64,000 nucleotides of DNA from Siphonodentalium dalli (Eukaryota > Mollusca > Scaphopoda > Gadilida > Siphonodentaliidae), in contig CP136061.1 in the NCBI GenBank assembly GCA_032622095.1, forward strand, positions 21,392,991-21,456,990, given 5' to 3'. The notes beneath the pieces are model-generated. The model had not been told where the DNA came from. It worked only from the letters and a program-made list of their open reading frames with translations, and did no database searches. The translations under genes and the position numbers were made by a program. Positions 1 through 11,043 of the stretch are shown here, one piece after another. Within the stretch, counting starts at the first letter, position 1. The number at the start of each line of letters is the position of its first letter.

Positions 1-84
1 CTTGAAAAGTTTTTGAATTTCATCCCTGGACAGATATAGTAACTCAATATCCCTATGAAGAATGGACAATTCAAAAAAATACTT

Positions 85-251
85 TTAATCCTTTCATGAT
101 TGGAGCAGCACTGGTGCCGCATTAAAGATCCTGTGCCCGTGCATTCTCTTATATATGCAGGTCACTCATAGGGAGCCTCACATATCTAAGAGAATGCATT
201 GGCACAGGGTTTTTGCAAAATTTCAGGAAGCTCCAGTCATGGAAGGGTTAA
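85..251. mobile_element. TTAA-flanked MITE, family C (piggyBac-like)
   Basis: The ends are TTAATCCTTTCATGATTGG and its imperfect inverse ending CATGGAAGGGTTAA. The centre is a hairpin made of CATTCTCTTATATATGC arms. It is non-coding. The TTAA ends and CCYTT termini suggest a piggyBac-type non-autonomous element. Other family C copies in the window start near 10732, 14238, 42616 and 47278. Confidence 0.65.
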
Positions 252-290
252 ATTAACTAAATGGGAGAATCCAATTCAGCAATCAAAGGG

Positions 291-747
291 TTAACCCTTT
301 ACCCAACAGAACGGCCCTGTGCCAATGCATTCTCTTATATATGCGAGTCGACCATAGGTCGCCTCGCATATATAAGAGAATGCATTGGCTTAACACATAT
401 TAAAAATGATAAAATTGTCAAAGAATGTAGAAAAATATTATATTATTAAAAAAATGTAAGAAAAAATTATAAAATTGTTAATTGAAAAATGGTAAAAAGT
501 GTTAAAAAAAGATTTTTTTAGGCCAATGCATTCTCTTATATATGCGAGGCGACCTATGGTCGACTCGCATATATAAGAGAATGCATTGGCACAGGTCATA
601 ACTCAGTGTAACCATCACAATGTGGTCAATGAACCGGTTCCAATGATATCCATATTTGTATGGTGTTATTGAGACAGACCGAAGATATTTTAGGCTGTTG
701 AAGCTTTATTTGGCCGTTTTTGGCCGTTTTGTTGGGTAAAGGGTTAA
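291..747 (+). mobile_element. TTAA-flanked MITE, family A (piggyBac-like)
   Basis: The left end is TTAACCCTTTACCCAACA and the right end is the inverse TGTTGGGTAAAGGGTTAA. Inside are two copies of a ~65-base hairpin in opposite orientation, separated by an A/T-rich spacer, then a conserved ~130-base tail with ATGATATCCATATTTGTATG. It carries no coding capacity. This is the most abundant complete element here (11 copies). The copies look very alike, which suggests recent spread. Confidence 0.85.
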
Positions 748-950
748 ACTGCATGAATAATTTATTTTAAATTCAGTTTTAAATCAGTTTACATGACTTG
801 TGGCATTATCTTTTTATATTGTTTCAATTCCAATGATTTGTTTTCTTCTGACTTATTAAATTTAATATCATCCATTCAAGTTTGCTGGTTCACAATTAAG
901 ACTACACTATTTTCTGTTTATATAACTGCAGAATGGAATTCTTCATTTCT

Positions 951-1409
951 TTAACCCTTTCAGTGCCAGGGGCCGATCTCATCGGCCCTAATTTACAGTC
1001 TGTAAAATCGGCCCTAAAATTTTTTTTAAAATAGATTTTTTTTTTTTTGGGTCGAATTTATTTTTGGTATGCTTAAGCATGCTATAGCGAATTTAAAAAC
1101 AAACTGGATAAAACATTAGGGGCATGTTATAACTCAAAACTATCACCAAGTATTCATAGTAATAATTTTGATGCCAATGAAAAACGTAAGGTTCCCTGGC
1201 ACTAAACCTACAAAATAAGTCTGTTAAAGAATATAAGAAAAAATTATCAAAATTGTAAAAAATAATAACAAATGATGAAAATTTGTTAGGCCAATGCATT
1301 CTCTTATATATGCGAGGCGACCTATGGTCGACTTGTATATATAAGAAAATGCATTGGCACAGGGTATATGGGTTGATACAAAAATCGGACTTGGCACTCA
1401 AAGGGTTAA
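951..1409 (+). mobile_element. TTAA-flanked MITE, family B (piggyBac-like)
   Basis: The left end is TTAACCCTTTCAGTGCCAGG and the right end is CTTGGCACTCAAAGGGTTAA. After the left end come GGCCGATCTCATCGGCCC, a small palindrome, and an internal region ending in the same CCAATGCATTCTC...GAGAATGCATTGG hairpin as family A. Family B terminal sequence differs from family A inside the first 10 bases, so the shared hairpin is notable. Confidence 0.8.
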
Positions 1410-1453
1410 ATAATCCTATTGTAATATCTCTAAAACATATCAAGGCTAATTTT

Positions 1454-2590
1454 AGGCAGATATCTTCACTAGGGATATTCTGGTTCGATTTCATGTGAAT
1501 CCGTAAAAAAGCTCACATACATTCTCTTTGGTGTTCCTACAAATGTATCATTGTAGGAACAACTTATTATAATAGTTTAATAAATAGCAGGCTACTTGCT
1601 CAATTTATTAGCGGAACTACTCATTGGTCCAGTTAACAGATGATCAAATTTTTTTGAATAGAAAAATATGGATTAAATTTCTCTCTTCTCTTACTTAAGA
1701 GTGATCACCAGCGCTTCTGTGTAGGCAGATATCTACAATAATGTTATTCTTGTTTGGCGTCACATAAAGGTACATGTATATATTGTCATTGGAGTCCCTT
1801 TTAAATTGTGTCCATTGTAGCAATACTCATCATAATAGTTTACCAAACAGCAGGCTGTTTGCTAAACTTATTAGTTGAGCATTCCTACAAATGAATCAAT
1901 GGGAATCATGCAACGATTCATCTGTGAGTGTTCAGTTTCATTCAATTGAAGGGTTAAACTTCTACCTTCTCTCTACTTAGACGGATCACCCAGGGTTTCT
2001 ATGTTGGCAGATAGACTCGGGGGTTTCAATTAAATCCATACAAAGGATCGTGTGTATATATTATCCTATGGGTCCCTACAAACGTGTCTATTGTAGGAAT
2101 ATTTTTTATAATAGTTTATGAAACAGCAGGCTTCTTGCTAAAATTATTAGCTGAACATCCCCTACAAATGAATGAATGGGAATCAAGTAACTACTCATCA
2201 GTCCAGTTATCAAAGGATAAAATTTATATTAACCCTTTCAGTGCCAAGTCCGATTTTTGTATCAACCCATATTTCCTTGATCATTTTTCAAATTTATTGA
2301 TTATAATAATGTGATACATTGATGGAAAGAGCTCTAAGAGCTCTTTCCATCAAAGTATCACATTATTATAATCAATAAATTTGAAAAATGATCAAGGAAA
2401 TATGGGTTGATTCAAAATTCGGACTTGGCACTGAAAGGGTTAATATAAGGAGAAGGGTTAAATTTCTACCTTCTCTGTACATGAGAGGGATCATTCAGGG
2501 CTTCTGTGTTGGCAGATATGCCCGTTGGGTTTCACGTGAATCCATATAAAGGCTCGTGTATATATATTCTCCTTGGGGTCTCGAGGCCAA
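1454..2590. repeat. Tandem repeat, ~271-290 bp unit, about four copies
   Basis: The motif GGCAGATAT recurs at about 1455, 1726, 2006 and 2511, each followed by a TTTCA(N)TGAATCC stretch and then TTCCTACAAA and ATAATAGTTTA(N)AAACAGCAGGCT. Successive spacing is about 271, 281 and 505 bp. The 505-bp spacing reduces to about 290 when the 215-bp TTAA element inserted at 2229 is removed. Units are diverged and non-coding. Confidence 0.7.
2229..2443. mobile_element. Short TTAA foldback, family B ends, 215 bp
   Basis: This is a near-perfect palindrome over its whole length, with its centre at GAGCTCTAAGAGCTC. The ends are TTAACCCTTTCAGTGCCAAG and CTTGGCACTGAAAGGGTTAA. It sits inside the last unit of the surrounding tandem array. 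A copy of the same length is at 56996-57210. Confidence 0.85.
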
Positions 2591-2714
2591 TCAATACAGG
2601 AAGAGATATCTATCCTCTTAACATTGCGTGCATATGATGCCATCCTAGCTTATTGATTGTTCTCTTATTTTTCCATAATCCTAAGTTGGCTGCCTATCAA
2701 AGAAAATATTGCAT

Positions 2715-2975
2715 GGGCACTCAAACCTTTTGAGAGGCCGGAAATTAAAATAAATTGTGCATCAACACTCTCGTTGATACTCTTGTTCTAATTTGACTTG
2801 AATAATTTACTCGGAGCGTCTTGCATGACGAAGAATCATATTCAAAATATTATCAACTCGGAGCATTGTCATACTTCGGCTGTAGTTTTTGCAAACGCTT
2901 TCTAAGAAATTGTCAATAAAGCAAACAAGTTATTAATAAAGTCGTGTAGGAATCCAGCTCTGAAACCTGGAGTTG
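2715..2975. repeat. Direct repeat copy 1 (~255 bp)
   Basis: From CCTTTTGAGAGGCCGG to CTGAAACCTGGAGTTG this segment closely matches 3277-3539, including TTTACTCGGAGCGTCTTGCA and GTAGTTTTTGCAAACGC. The two copies are in the same orientation and ~300 bp apart. They could be a local duplication or two copies of a dispersed repeat. No terminal inverted repeats were seen. Confidence 0.7.
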
Positions 2976-3276
2976 TCAATAACACTAAGCCCGATTGAAA
3001 ATAATTTTAGCAGAAATGTTGATTTTATAAGTTTCATAACTTCTCATATTGACCCCGTAATGTCATCAGTATCACATGGTGCATTGTAAACTTTATAAAT
3101 TGAAGATGCATTTAGTACTATTTATCCTGATAGTATTAACTTGAATTTCCTGTTCGATTAGTTTGCAAGCATTCTTAGCAAATTTTGGAATAATGTTGAA
3201 TATTTATAAAACCTAATTTGAAAAGCCTGATCAGATGACCCCCCAGTATAGTAGATATGCCAAAAACAAATATTGG

Positions 3277-3539
3277 ATGCACCTCGAACCTTTTGAGAGG
3301 CCGGAAATTAAAATAAATTCTACATCAACACTCTAACTGATATTCTTGTTCTAATTTGTCTTGAATAATTTACTCGGAGCGTCTTGCATGACGAAGAATT
3401 ATATTCAAAATAATATCAACTCGGAACATTATCATACTTCAGCTGTAGTTTTTGCAAACGCTTTCAAAGAAATTGTCAATAAAGCTAATTAGTTATTAAT
3501 AAAGTTGTGTAGGATTCCAACTCTGAAACCTGGAGTTGG
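3277..3539. repeat. Direct repeat copy 2 (~255 bp)
   Basis: This is the partner of 2715-2975, differing by scattered substitutions, and it ends in CCTGGAGTTGG. The following stretch, 3540-3897, shows no recognisable feature. Confidence 0.7.
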
Positions 3540-3897
3540 TGCCGGACAAAATCAGAGGCATCAATTAATAATTTTGTGTCTGTTTTAAATTATCATGAGT
3601 GCATTTATATGCTATGTGTAATGGGGACAATTCGGGTATCTAATAAAATATAAGTATTTGATAAAACTTGAAATTAAATGAAATTAATTTTCTATATATA
3701 TCTTTCTATGAAATGATATGACATTTAATTATAACAAGCCCCAGTTATTGGTCAACACCAACAAAATCAAATACTGAAAAATATAAAACTCCCCAAGATT
3801 TGTTTATATAACCACGTGGCGCGTACTTGAGATATATGCATTCGTTAAAACTCACAACTAAATTACCCAGCTAGAAATTTGACCTGTGCATGGTAGA

Positions 3898-4107
3898 TAC
3901 AGTAATGCCCTAAATAATCGACCCCTTAACCACAGCAGAATTATGGGTAATTTTTCAGGATTTAGTCGGAAATACTGCTTGCTGCCATTCATTGGAAAGC
4001 TCTCAGTGAGAGCAGAATGGCAACAAGCCATATTTCCGACTAAATCCTGAAAAATGTCCCATAATTCTGCTGTGGTTAAGGGGTTGATTATTTAGGGCAT
4101 TACTGTA
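3898..4107. mobile_element. TA-flanked foldback MITE (mariner-like)
   Basis: The ends are TA-CAGTAATGCCCTAAATAATC and GATTATTTAGGGCATTACTG-TA. The whole element folds back on itself around the CATTCATTGGAAAGCTC region. The TA dinucleotides at both ends and CAGT termini fit Tc1/mariner-type non-autonomous elements. Relatives are at 11044, 17658, 56260 and 60809. Confidence 0.8.
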
Positions 4108-4394
4108 AATAAGTACCGGTCATAATGACAGCCACAAACAAACATACATCGGTCATTTGGGGTATTTTTGGGCCTTTCATTTATCGTGCCCGGACGCTTA
4201 TTTCCAGACTTGAGAATACTAGTATTCCCAGGTTGGTCAACGTCGAAAGATACTATGAAATTGACTTGCAGAATTTATTGAATTCTCATGTCTGAAGCTA
4301 ACGAAGGATAATAATACAGGTTTAGATCGATAAATCCTAACTTCAAACTCCGTTCAATTAACTACCTTACAGTCACCTGATTGGGTCCATTGCC

Positions 4395-4643
4395 TTGAAA
4401 TAGGGTGTCTGTCATTTGCAGAGTGAGGTCCCCAGAGGGTGAATTTAGTGATTATACCCCGCATAGCGGGCTAGCATCACCAAATTCACCCTCTGGGAAC
4501 CTCATTCTGCTGAGGTGTAAGCAGAATGAGGTCCCCAGAGGGTGAATTTGGTGATGCTAGCCCGCTATGCGGGGGTAGCATCTCTAAATTCACCCTCTGG
4601 GGACCTCATTCTGCAAATGACAGACACGCTATTTGCAAGCTTG
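4395..4643. mobile_element. hAT-like double-foldback MITE (CAAGCCTTG family)
   Basis: It has two hairpins built from GAGGTCCCCAGAGGGTGAAT and its inverse around GCATAGCGGG. It is flanked by the direct repeat CCATTGCC (4387-4394 and 4644-4651). The left terminal CAAGCC appears lost, while the right end is CTATTTGCAAGCTTG. An 8-bp duplication is the hAT signature. Confidence 0.75.
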
Positions 4644-4757
4644 CCATTGCCAGACGTATACGGATAAATAGGATCAATCTTTATTGATATGTGAGAACTT
4701 CTGGCAGTCATGCATAAACTGACCGTTGGTAGCTGACGCGTCTGAAGTTTAGTGTTC

Positions 4758-5156
4758 TTAACCCTTTACCCAACAGAAGGGCCCTGTGCCAATGCATTCT
4801 CTTATATATGCGAGTCGACCATAGGTCGCCTCGCATATATAAGAGAATGCATTGGCTTAACACATTAAAAATTATAAAATTGTTAAAGAATGTAAGAAAA
4901 AATGGTAAAAAGTGTTAAAAAAAGATTTTGTTTAGGCCAATGCATTCTCTTATATATGCGAGGCGACCTATGGTCGACTCGCATATATAAGAGAATGCAT
5001 TGGCACAGGGCTAACTGTAACTATCACAATGTGGTCAAGGAGCCGGTTCCAATGATATCCATATTTGTATGGTTCTATTGAGACAGACCGAAGATATTTT
5101 AGGCTGTTGAAGCTTTATTTGGCCGGTTTTGGCCGGTTTGTTGGGTAAAGGGTTAA
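4758..5156 (+). mobile_element. TTAA-flanked MITE, family A
   Basis: This is a complete copy from TTAACCCTTTACCCAACAG to TTGTTGGGTAAAGGGTTAA, with two opposed hairpins and the conserved tail. It is nearly identical to the copy at 6511-6910. Confidence 0.85.
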
Positions 5157-5157
5157 A

Positions 5158-5533
5158 CTGATGTGAAACACTCCGGTTGGGTGATCAAATAGAAATGGAG
5201 AATAAACTTGTTAAAAGTAGTTATTTTTACGAATAATAACAAAAATTTACAGCACACACATCGTCATGATTATATATTAGCTAAATGCAATGACTCTCGA
5301 TGGCGAAATCATTTGCGTAGTTTATCGCCGATTGTTGCGTCCCGAATCGAGATGTAAATATTTACAATTATGCGTAGATCAGACGATGATGTCTATGGAA
5401 TGGTATGGTGGATTTCTTAGAGATTTTCGGCGATGTTAGTAGAATGGTACATTCCCACAGTTGGCATAGCTCATGAGTACTAACTTATCAGTTTCATGCA
5501 TCCGAACAAGTCCATAATATGTCTTTAATCTAA
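5158..5533. repeat. Dispersed repeat (GTGAAACACTCCGGTTG family), copy 1
   Basis: From TGATGTGAAACACTCCGG to CATCCGAACAAGTCCAT it matches 41878-42248 over ~370 bases, including TTTATCGCCGATTGTTGCGT. A short related start occurs near 59448. The class is unknown; no coding or terminal repeats were recognised. Confidence 0.65.
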
Positions 5534-5639
5534 ACATGTCTATTGTTACAAAATCTTCATAAAATCGTCTTTTATCCACCGCTCACTGCCTCTACCTGAT
5601 ACAAAATGCATAAAACAAATTTCAAGCCTGAGTTTATTG

Positions 5640-5879
5640 TACAGTAATGCTCTAAGTAATCGACTTCGAAACTAAACTAAAAAAGAAATAGAATCTTCTG
5701 AAGAAGTTTCTATAGAAATTTTATAATGAGGAAACTTTCCAGAGAAGATGGGCCTAAGCAGAATGAGGTCTCCAGAGAGTGAATTTTGTGATGCTAGCCC
5801 GCTATGCGGGATAGCGTCACTAAATTCACCCTCTGGGGACCTTATTCTGTAAATGAGAGACACACTATAATCAGGCTTG
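5640..5879. mobile_element. Fragment of long hAT-like foldback, plus a TA-MITE end
   Basis: 5640-5663 is an isolated TACAGTAATGCTCTAAGTAA end of the mariner-like MITE. It is followed by the right half of the long CAAGCCTTG-type element: an AGTTTCTATAGAAATTT spacer and the hairpin GGTGATGCTAGCCCGC region. The spacer matches the inverse of 45765-45840. Confidence 0.55.
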
Positions 5880-6100
5880 ACAGATGTGTCTAAAACATCT
5901 ATAAACTATCCGAACAATACCAGTTTAGAATTAATAATAATAAAAAAAAAAAAACAATGAACTGTTTCGCTCTCGACTCCGGTTTACCCATGTCATGAAT
6001 ACTAATTAGTTCACTTGATCTCATAAACATAAGAGCGTCATCAAAGTAGCTAATAAAAAACTTAGGAAAATGATAGAATTCCCCCACAAAAGGCAAGTTT
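5880..6100. repeat. Dispersed repeat shared with 23220-23400
   Basis: Both copies carry ACATCTATAAA(C/T)TATC(C/A)GAACAA, TAATACTAATTAGTT and GTCATCAAAGTA(G/A)C(T/G)AATAAAAAACTTA(G/A)GAAAATGA. Unknown class. The stretch 6101-6352 beyond it holds nothing recognised. Confidence 0.55.
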
Positions 6101-6352
6101 TGCGCGATGGACAAATAAAAAATGTCGTTAATGCTGTTGCTTAAATGGTTCGCGTCTGCTCGGAGGAGTTTTCGTCTATTGAATTCGGCTGAGCCTCACC
6201 TAATAGATGCAGATGCTCAAATCCTCATGCACATATAAATAGCTTCAGCGACTGCACAAGCTACGTATTCTACATATATCAAAACTATTGAGGGGGCATA
6301 AAAATATCATTGGCATGCTGATTTTGAACTGGATATTCTATTGTCACTTGTT

Positions 6353-7193
6353 CACGACTTGAAATAGTGCGTCTGTTATTTGCAGAATGAGGTCTCCAGA
6401 GGGTAATTTAGTGACACTACCCCATACAGTGGGCTAACATCACTAAATTCACCCTCTGGGAACCTCATTTTGCTTAGGCCTCATCTTCTGGGAAGCATCT
6501 ATAGCTCAAATTAACCCTTTACCCAACAGAAGGGCCCTGTGCCAATGCATTCTCTTATATATGCGAGTCGACCATAGGTCGCCTCGCATATATAAGAGAA
6601 TGCATTGGCTTAACACATTAAAAATTATAAAATTGTTAAAGAATGTAAGACAAAATGGTAAAAAGTGTTAAAAAAAGATTTTTTTTAGGCCAATGCATTC
6701 TCTTATATATGCGAGGCGACCTATGGTCGACTCGCATATATAAGAGAATGCATTGGCACAGGGTATAACTGTAACTATCACAATGTGGTCAAGGAGCCGG
6801 TTCCAATGATATCCATATTTGTATGGTTCTATTGAGACAGACCGAAGATATTTTAGGCTGTTGAAGCTTTATTTGGCCGGTTTTGGCCGTTTTGTTGGGT
6901 AAAGGGTTAACATGGTTTTCAGTTACTTTTTCCCTTCTGTTCATTTTTATTTTTCCCATAATTTTCAGAAGATAAAATGCTTAATTAATTGAGGTGACCA
7001 ATGGGTGAACATCAATTTCAACTGGGGAACTTCAATCTGATCCTTGGTCTCCCGTAGTAATTTAGGTCTCCTCAGAATGAGGTTCCCAGAGGGTGAATTT
7101 GGTGATGCTAGCCCACTATGCGGTATAGTATCACTAAATTCACCCTCTGAGGACCTCATTGTGCAAATGACAGACACACTATTTCAAGTCATG
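6353..7193. mobile_element. Long hAT-like foldback element, interrupted
   Basis: The terminal CACGACTTGAAATAG at 6353 pairs with CTATTTCAAGTCATG at 7193. The flanks CACTTGTT and CACTTATT form a 7/8 matching target duplication. Inside are the two AGAGGGTGAATTT hairpins separated by a spacer, and the spacer is interrupted by the TTAA element at 6511-6910. Without that insertion the element is ~440 bp. Confidence 0.7.
6511..6910 (+). mobile_element. TTAA-flanked MITE, family A, nested
   Basis: This complete family A copy is inserted inside the hAT-like element 6353-7193, so it is younger than its host. TTAA is present at both junctions. Confidence 0.85.
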
Positions 7194-7201
7194 CACTTAT
7201 T

Positions 7202-7690
7202 GTGCCAATGAAACATGACCAACCTGTGTATCTTATTACACATTTCTACTGAGTCTGCACACGATTCTTCTTGATTTCAAAGCATCGCAATTTTGTTCTA
7301 TGCATCGCATCGGGAATGTCTAATCACGATTTAACACCAGCAGAAGTTTGCATCCAAAGCTCATCAAATGCTATCTTACAACAATCAAGTATTCAGTTTC
7401 TTAACATTCATTTCCATAAAGTAGATAAATTTACCCTTCCTAATTGCAGGAATCAGGTTGAAGTTTCCATGCGAGCAGTGAGCAACTTGATTCCTGCAAC
7501 AGGCTGAATTAATTCATAGTGGCAACTATTAAAATTATGCGTTTGATGTAACATAAACATCACGATGTGCATCATGGAGTTATGCATCATTGTAGCCCTG
7601 AGTTCTATGTAGCTAGGTACCAAACTACCCAGAGCTCGAAATAAACACCTTTCCCAGAACGGTTCATGGGCAACAAGTAGATTCTTGTTC
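7202..7690. other. No recognised feature
   Basis: AT-rich sequence with short reading frames of no recognisable family. There is a short inverted pair GGAATCAGGTTGAAG / CAACTTGATTCC at ~7449-7495. No exon-like match to the ATPase was seen. Confidence 0.5.
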
Positions 7691-7691
7691 T

Positions 7692-8087
7692 ACCTGTGCC
7701 AATGCATTCTCTTATATATGCGAGTTGACCATAGGTCGCCTCGCATATATAAAGAGAATTATTTTTTTATAATTGTTCAAAAATGTAAGAAAAAATTTAA
7801 AAAATGATAAAAAAAATTGTTAAAGAATGTAAGAAATGATGATAAAAAATTGTTAAAGAATGTAAGAAAAAATGATAAAAATTTATAAAGAATGTAAGAA
7901 AAAAATGGTAAACAATGTAAGAAGAAATTTTTTTATAAAAATTGTTATAGAATGTAAAAAACAATTAAAAAAAATGATATAAACAAAATTGATAAAAATT
8001 GTTAAAGAATATAAGAAATAGATAAAAAATGATAAAAATATGGTCTTTAATGTTGCGCCAGCACAGCTCCCATCATCAAAGGGTTAA
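7692..8087. mobile_element. Degenerate TTAA-type remnant with A/T-rich slippage tract
   Basis: It starts with one CTGTGCCAATGCATTCTC hairpin, followed by ~300 bases of repeated GTTAAAGAATGTAAGAAAAAA-like A/T units. It ends CAGCTCCCATCATCAAAGGG-TTAA. The repeats look like local expansion of the spacer normally found once in family A. Confidence 0.55.
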
Positions 8088-9118
8088 TAGTCTGCACGCT
8101 TCTGTTTGAAATGTAGAATAATATCGAAGTACTTATATCAGTTAGGGACATCTATTATTCCGAGTAAGATATTTCTAATTTGCTGGGAATTATCTTGAAT
8201 ATTGCCCAACCTAAATCCCAAATGGGAAGGAATTAATTGAGTGTTATTTAATAGCCAGTTATTGTGGATGAACTCAATCAAATCAGCTGATCAGTCCACT
8301 CCTCACTATAATACATGTAATATGCTCCCACATAATACAGGTATGCACAGGTAAAATTCTCAGGTGACAGGATGGAAATTATAAAACATTTCGAGTCTTG
8401 CAGCTACATGTACCCAATTTGTGAACCTAACTATAATAAGATCCAAATTATAAAGAGAAGAATAAATATTGGCCAGTTTTCAATTGACATATCTGCAGCA
8501 TAAATGAATAGAAATTGTTTTAAAAAAAAATTGATTGTTAATGACTTCAGAAAGGATTCTCAGGTGAAAACAAGTCATTGGAGCACTGTAAATTATGTAT
8601 GGAACATTGCTTGCCAAGTAAATTGTTTCTGCCAGATTTCTGTTCTCATGTCTCATGTCTCCTTTTATTTTGATAGTGCTTTCTAGCGACCCTGATGAGA
8701 AAGTTGGTATGTGAATTAGCACCTTTTCTTTGCATGTGGAGAGTAGGACCTGGAGTTAACCTTGTCAGGCTGTGTATTTACTTCACACTCTGTGAATCAC
8801 CTAACCTTGATTTATCTGAAGCACTAACTAGTACTGCACCTACTCTCATTGTTATAGGGATTCATATGTGTGCTTTACAGCTCCTCCGTTAACATTGCTT
8901 GATCCTTGCTTGTCTCCATTACATCCTTTATATTCCCTAAATGTTCTGTATTCGACTTTTCAGGTTGGGAGATTTAATTGAATATAGAGTATACATTTGG
9001 AAATATAAAATAATGACTTGAGTCAGATAGACAGTCAACAGTAGCTTTTGTCTTACGAAATGTTTTTTTTTTTTTTTTCTCCTATGAATTTTTCGTTAAT
9101 TTTATATTATAATTATAT
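8088..9118. other. No recognised feature
   Basis: AT-rich sequence with no convincing exon, tandem repeat or transposon terminus. The small open frames at 8480-8892 overlap on both strands and resemble no known family. Confidence 0.5.
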
Positions 9119-9452
9119 ATATAGAGGATCTCACATGAGTTACTATTTTATACGGAATTTATCAACCGAGTTCACTAAATTCGATTTGAGCCGAGGTTTA
9201 CCGAGGCTCAAATAGAATGTAGTGGACGAGGTTGATAAATTACGTATAAAATAGGACGAGTGTGAGATACTTTTTATCACATGATCAAATAAACGCGAAG
9301 CAATGCGAAATATCCATCGAAAACAACGATAAAAACCGCAGCGATCGAAAGTCATTTGAAGAACGATGTGACGTCATCGCACGCGCTGATATTAAACGTG
9401 TCTCTTATCGATAATTATGAAACCGCTTTTATGGCCAAATTATGTGATAAAA
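9119..9452. repeat. Foldback-bearing dispersed repeat, copy 1
   Basis: 9124-9270 is an imperfect foldback: GATCTCACATGAG...ACTATTTTATACGGAATTTA pairs with TACGTATAAAATAGG...GTGTGAGATAC. A non-foldback tail with GTGACGTCATCGCACGCGC follows. The whole unit recurs at 42839-43165, ~90% alike by eye. Likely a MITE of unassigned class. Confidence 0.7.
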
Positions 9453-9602
9453 GTATATCCAATAATTTTTGCGTTTCTCACATGACTATCCAGTTCCATT
9501 GATCAAAATATGTCCATAAATATGTGAAGTACTTTCAAATGGACTTAATTTACCCTAGAAAGAGTCATTGATGTTATAGTAATAACCATTTGGAAACAAA
9601 TA

Positions 9603-9728
9603 CAGAATACACCCATAGTAGGGGTCACTAGGGGATAGTACCAAATTTTCACCGCAGGTGGCATTGTGATTTTAACCACGAGCCTTTGGGCGAGTGGTTT
9701 CCACAAGCGCTACTGTGGGTGTATTCTG
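9603..9728. mobile_element. Small TA-flanked inverted-repeat element
   Basis: CAGAATACACCC at the left pairs with GGGTGTATTCTG at the right, and a TA precedes the left end. The inner arms continue imperfectly (ATAGTAG / CTACTGT). About 126 bp, non-coding. A mariner-like MITE is plausible. Confidence 0.55.
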
Positions 9729-10145
9729 TTTCTGCCATAATTATTATTTTTTATTTGTTTTATGAATTTAACTAATCATCTTAAAAAAATGCCACCGGTA
9801 AAATAAAGCCACGTACTTTATTTGGGGGACGTGTGTCCTAATAATAATAAAGCCATCTTATTTGGGGGAAGGTTGTCCTTGCAGTATTTTATTATATTGG
9901 CCTTTACTCTTCATACTTTGTTAAATCTCTGAAGACCAGAAGTTGACTACAGGGTATCATCTACCTCTCTCACTTCATTACAGCATGCCCAGCGTCCATA
10001 GAGTCTGCGGCATCATAGCTAATACTGCCTTGTATAATATTGTATAATATTATATATATATATGTATATAACTCTAATACAATCCTTGTGTAAAAGTTTT
10101 CGGAAGATTGATTTGGTTTGGTTTTTCATCTTTTTCCGCTAAATT
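9729..10145. other. No recognised gene; short AT microsatellite
   Basis: Apart from a TATATATATATATG tract around 10050-10070 and a short duplicated ATAAAGCCA...TTTATTTGGGG pair near 9804-9866, nothing is identifiable. Confidence 0.5.
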
Positions 10146-10540
10146 CAATAATGTCAGTTTTTATTATACGCCCGTATTATGTTATTGGTCTATCCATCCG
10201 GTCGTTTTTTGTTTCAAGATGATAACTTTTTATATTCTCAACTGACTGGAATTAAATTTGGTATATTGGTTTACTAGCACAAAATACAGGTCAAGTTCGA
10301 AGGTCAGAGTTATTGCCCTTTATGTTGGAATTTGCACTAAATTTTCGTTTCCGGATGATAACTTCAGTAAGTCTGAACTGAATGGAATGAAATCTTGTTC
10401 CGCCCGCCATTTTTCACCAGTTATGTCTATTTTGCCTTGCACTAGCAATGCTCTTGTTTACATGTTTAAAATAGTTAGGATCTACTACCTACTATTCTCG
10501 CAGAATATTTTTTACTATGATACCAACCCGCATTAGCACA
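10146..10540. repeat. Dispersed 'GTCCGTCC / GATAACTTT' repeat fragment
   Basis: Contains GGTCTATCCATCCGGTCG, GATGATAACTTTTTAT, AATTTGGTATATTGG and ACTAGCACAAAATACAGGTC. These are hallmarks of a dispersed family also seen at 15610, 19905, 23749, 28967 and 31590. The frame at 10258-10536 is read through this repeat and is not a gene. Confidence 0.6.
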
Positions 10541-10731
10541 CTAACTAAGTACTGGAACATACAAGAAGAAGGCATGTTTCCACATACAATTGTATTTAAT
10601 AATGTTACCGAAACTAATATTTTCTCTCCATATTACCTAATTTTCCTTGACTCAACTGTGCATTGACTATTGATTTCTTTTATGACCCTGATTATATTTC
10701 TGATGGTGATGGTGGGGTCTTTGAACTGTTT

Positions 10732-10996
10732 TTAACCCTTCAATGATGGGAGCTGCATTAAAGATCCAATGCATTCTCTTATATATGCGAGTTCCATAGG
10801 GAACCTCACATATATAAAAGAATGCACTGGCTTACAAGGTCAATGTAAATATTAAATATTGTTAGGCCAATTTATTCTCTTATATATGCGAGGCTCCCTA
10901 AAGTAGGCTCCCTAGGGGAGACTCGCATATATAAGAGAATGCATTGGCACTGGGTTTTCGCAAAATATTTAGGAAGCTCCAGTCGTGGAAGGTTTA
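10732..10996. mobile_element. TTAA-flanked MITE, family C
   Basis: It starts TTAACCCTTCAATGATGGGA and ends CCAGTCGTGGAAGGTTTAA. Two CATTCTCTTATATATGCGAG hairpins are inside, with CTCCC/GGGAG loops rather than the GTCGACC loop of family A. Confidence 0.7.
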
Positions 10997-11043
10997 ACAG
11001 CTATGCTTAACTAATTATATAAATCACTATATGCTAATACATG

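Noticed and set aside
1093-1494. Open frames with repeated MRVDHRSPRIYKRMHW-like peptides at many sites (also 17179, 20554, 37639, 38939, 48100, 50388)
   Set aside because: They are translations of the shared hairpin module and its flanks on either strand; the palindrome keeps frames open. No independent evidence of coding.
8480-8892. Overlapping 60-80 codon frames on both strands
   Set aside because: No motif, no splice context, and not matching the missing N-terminal PMCA exons.
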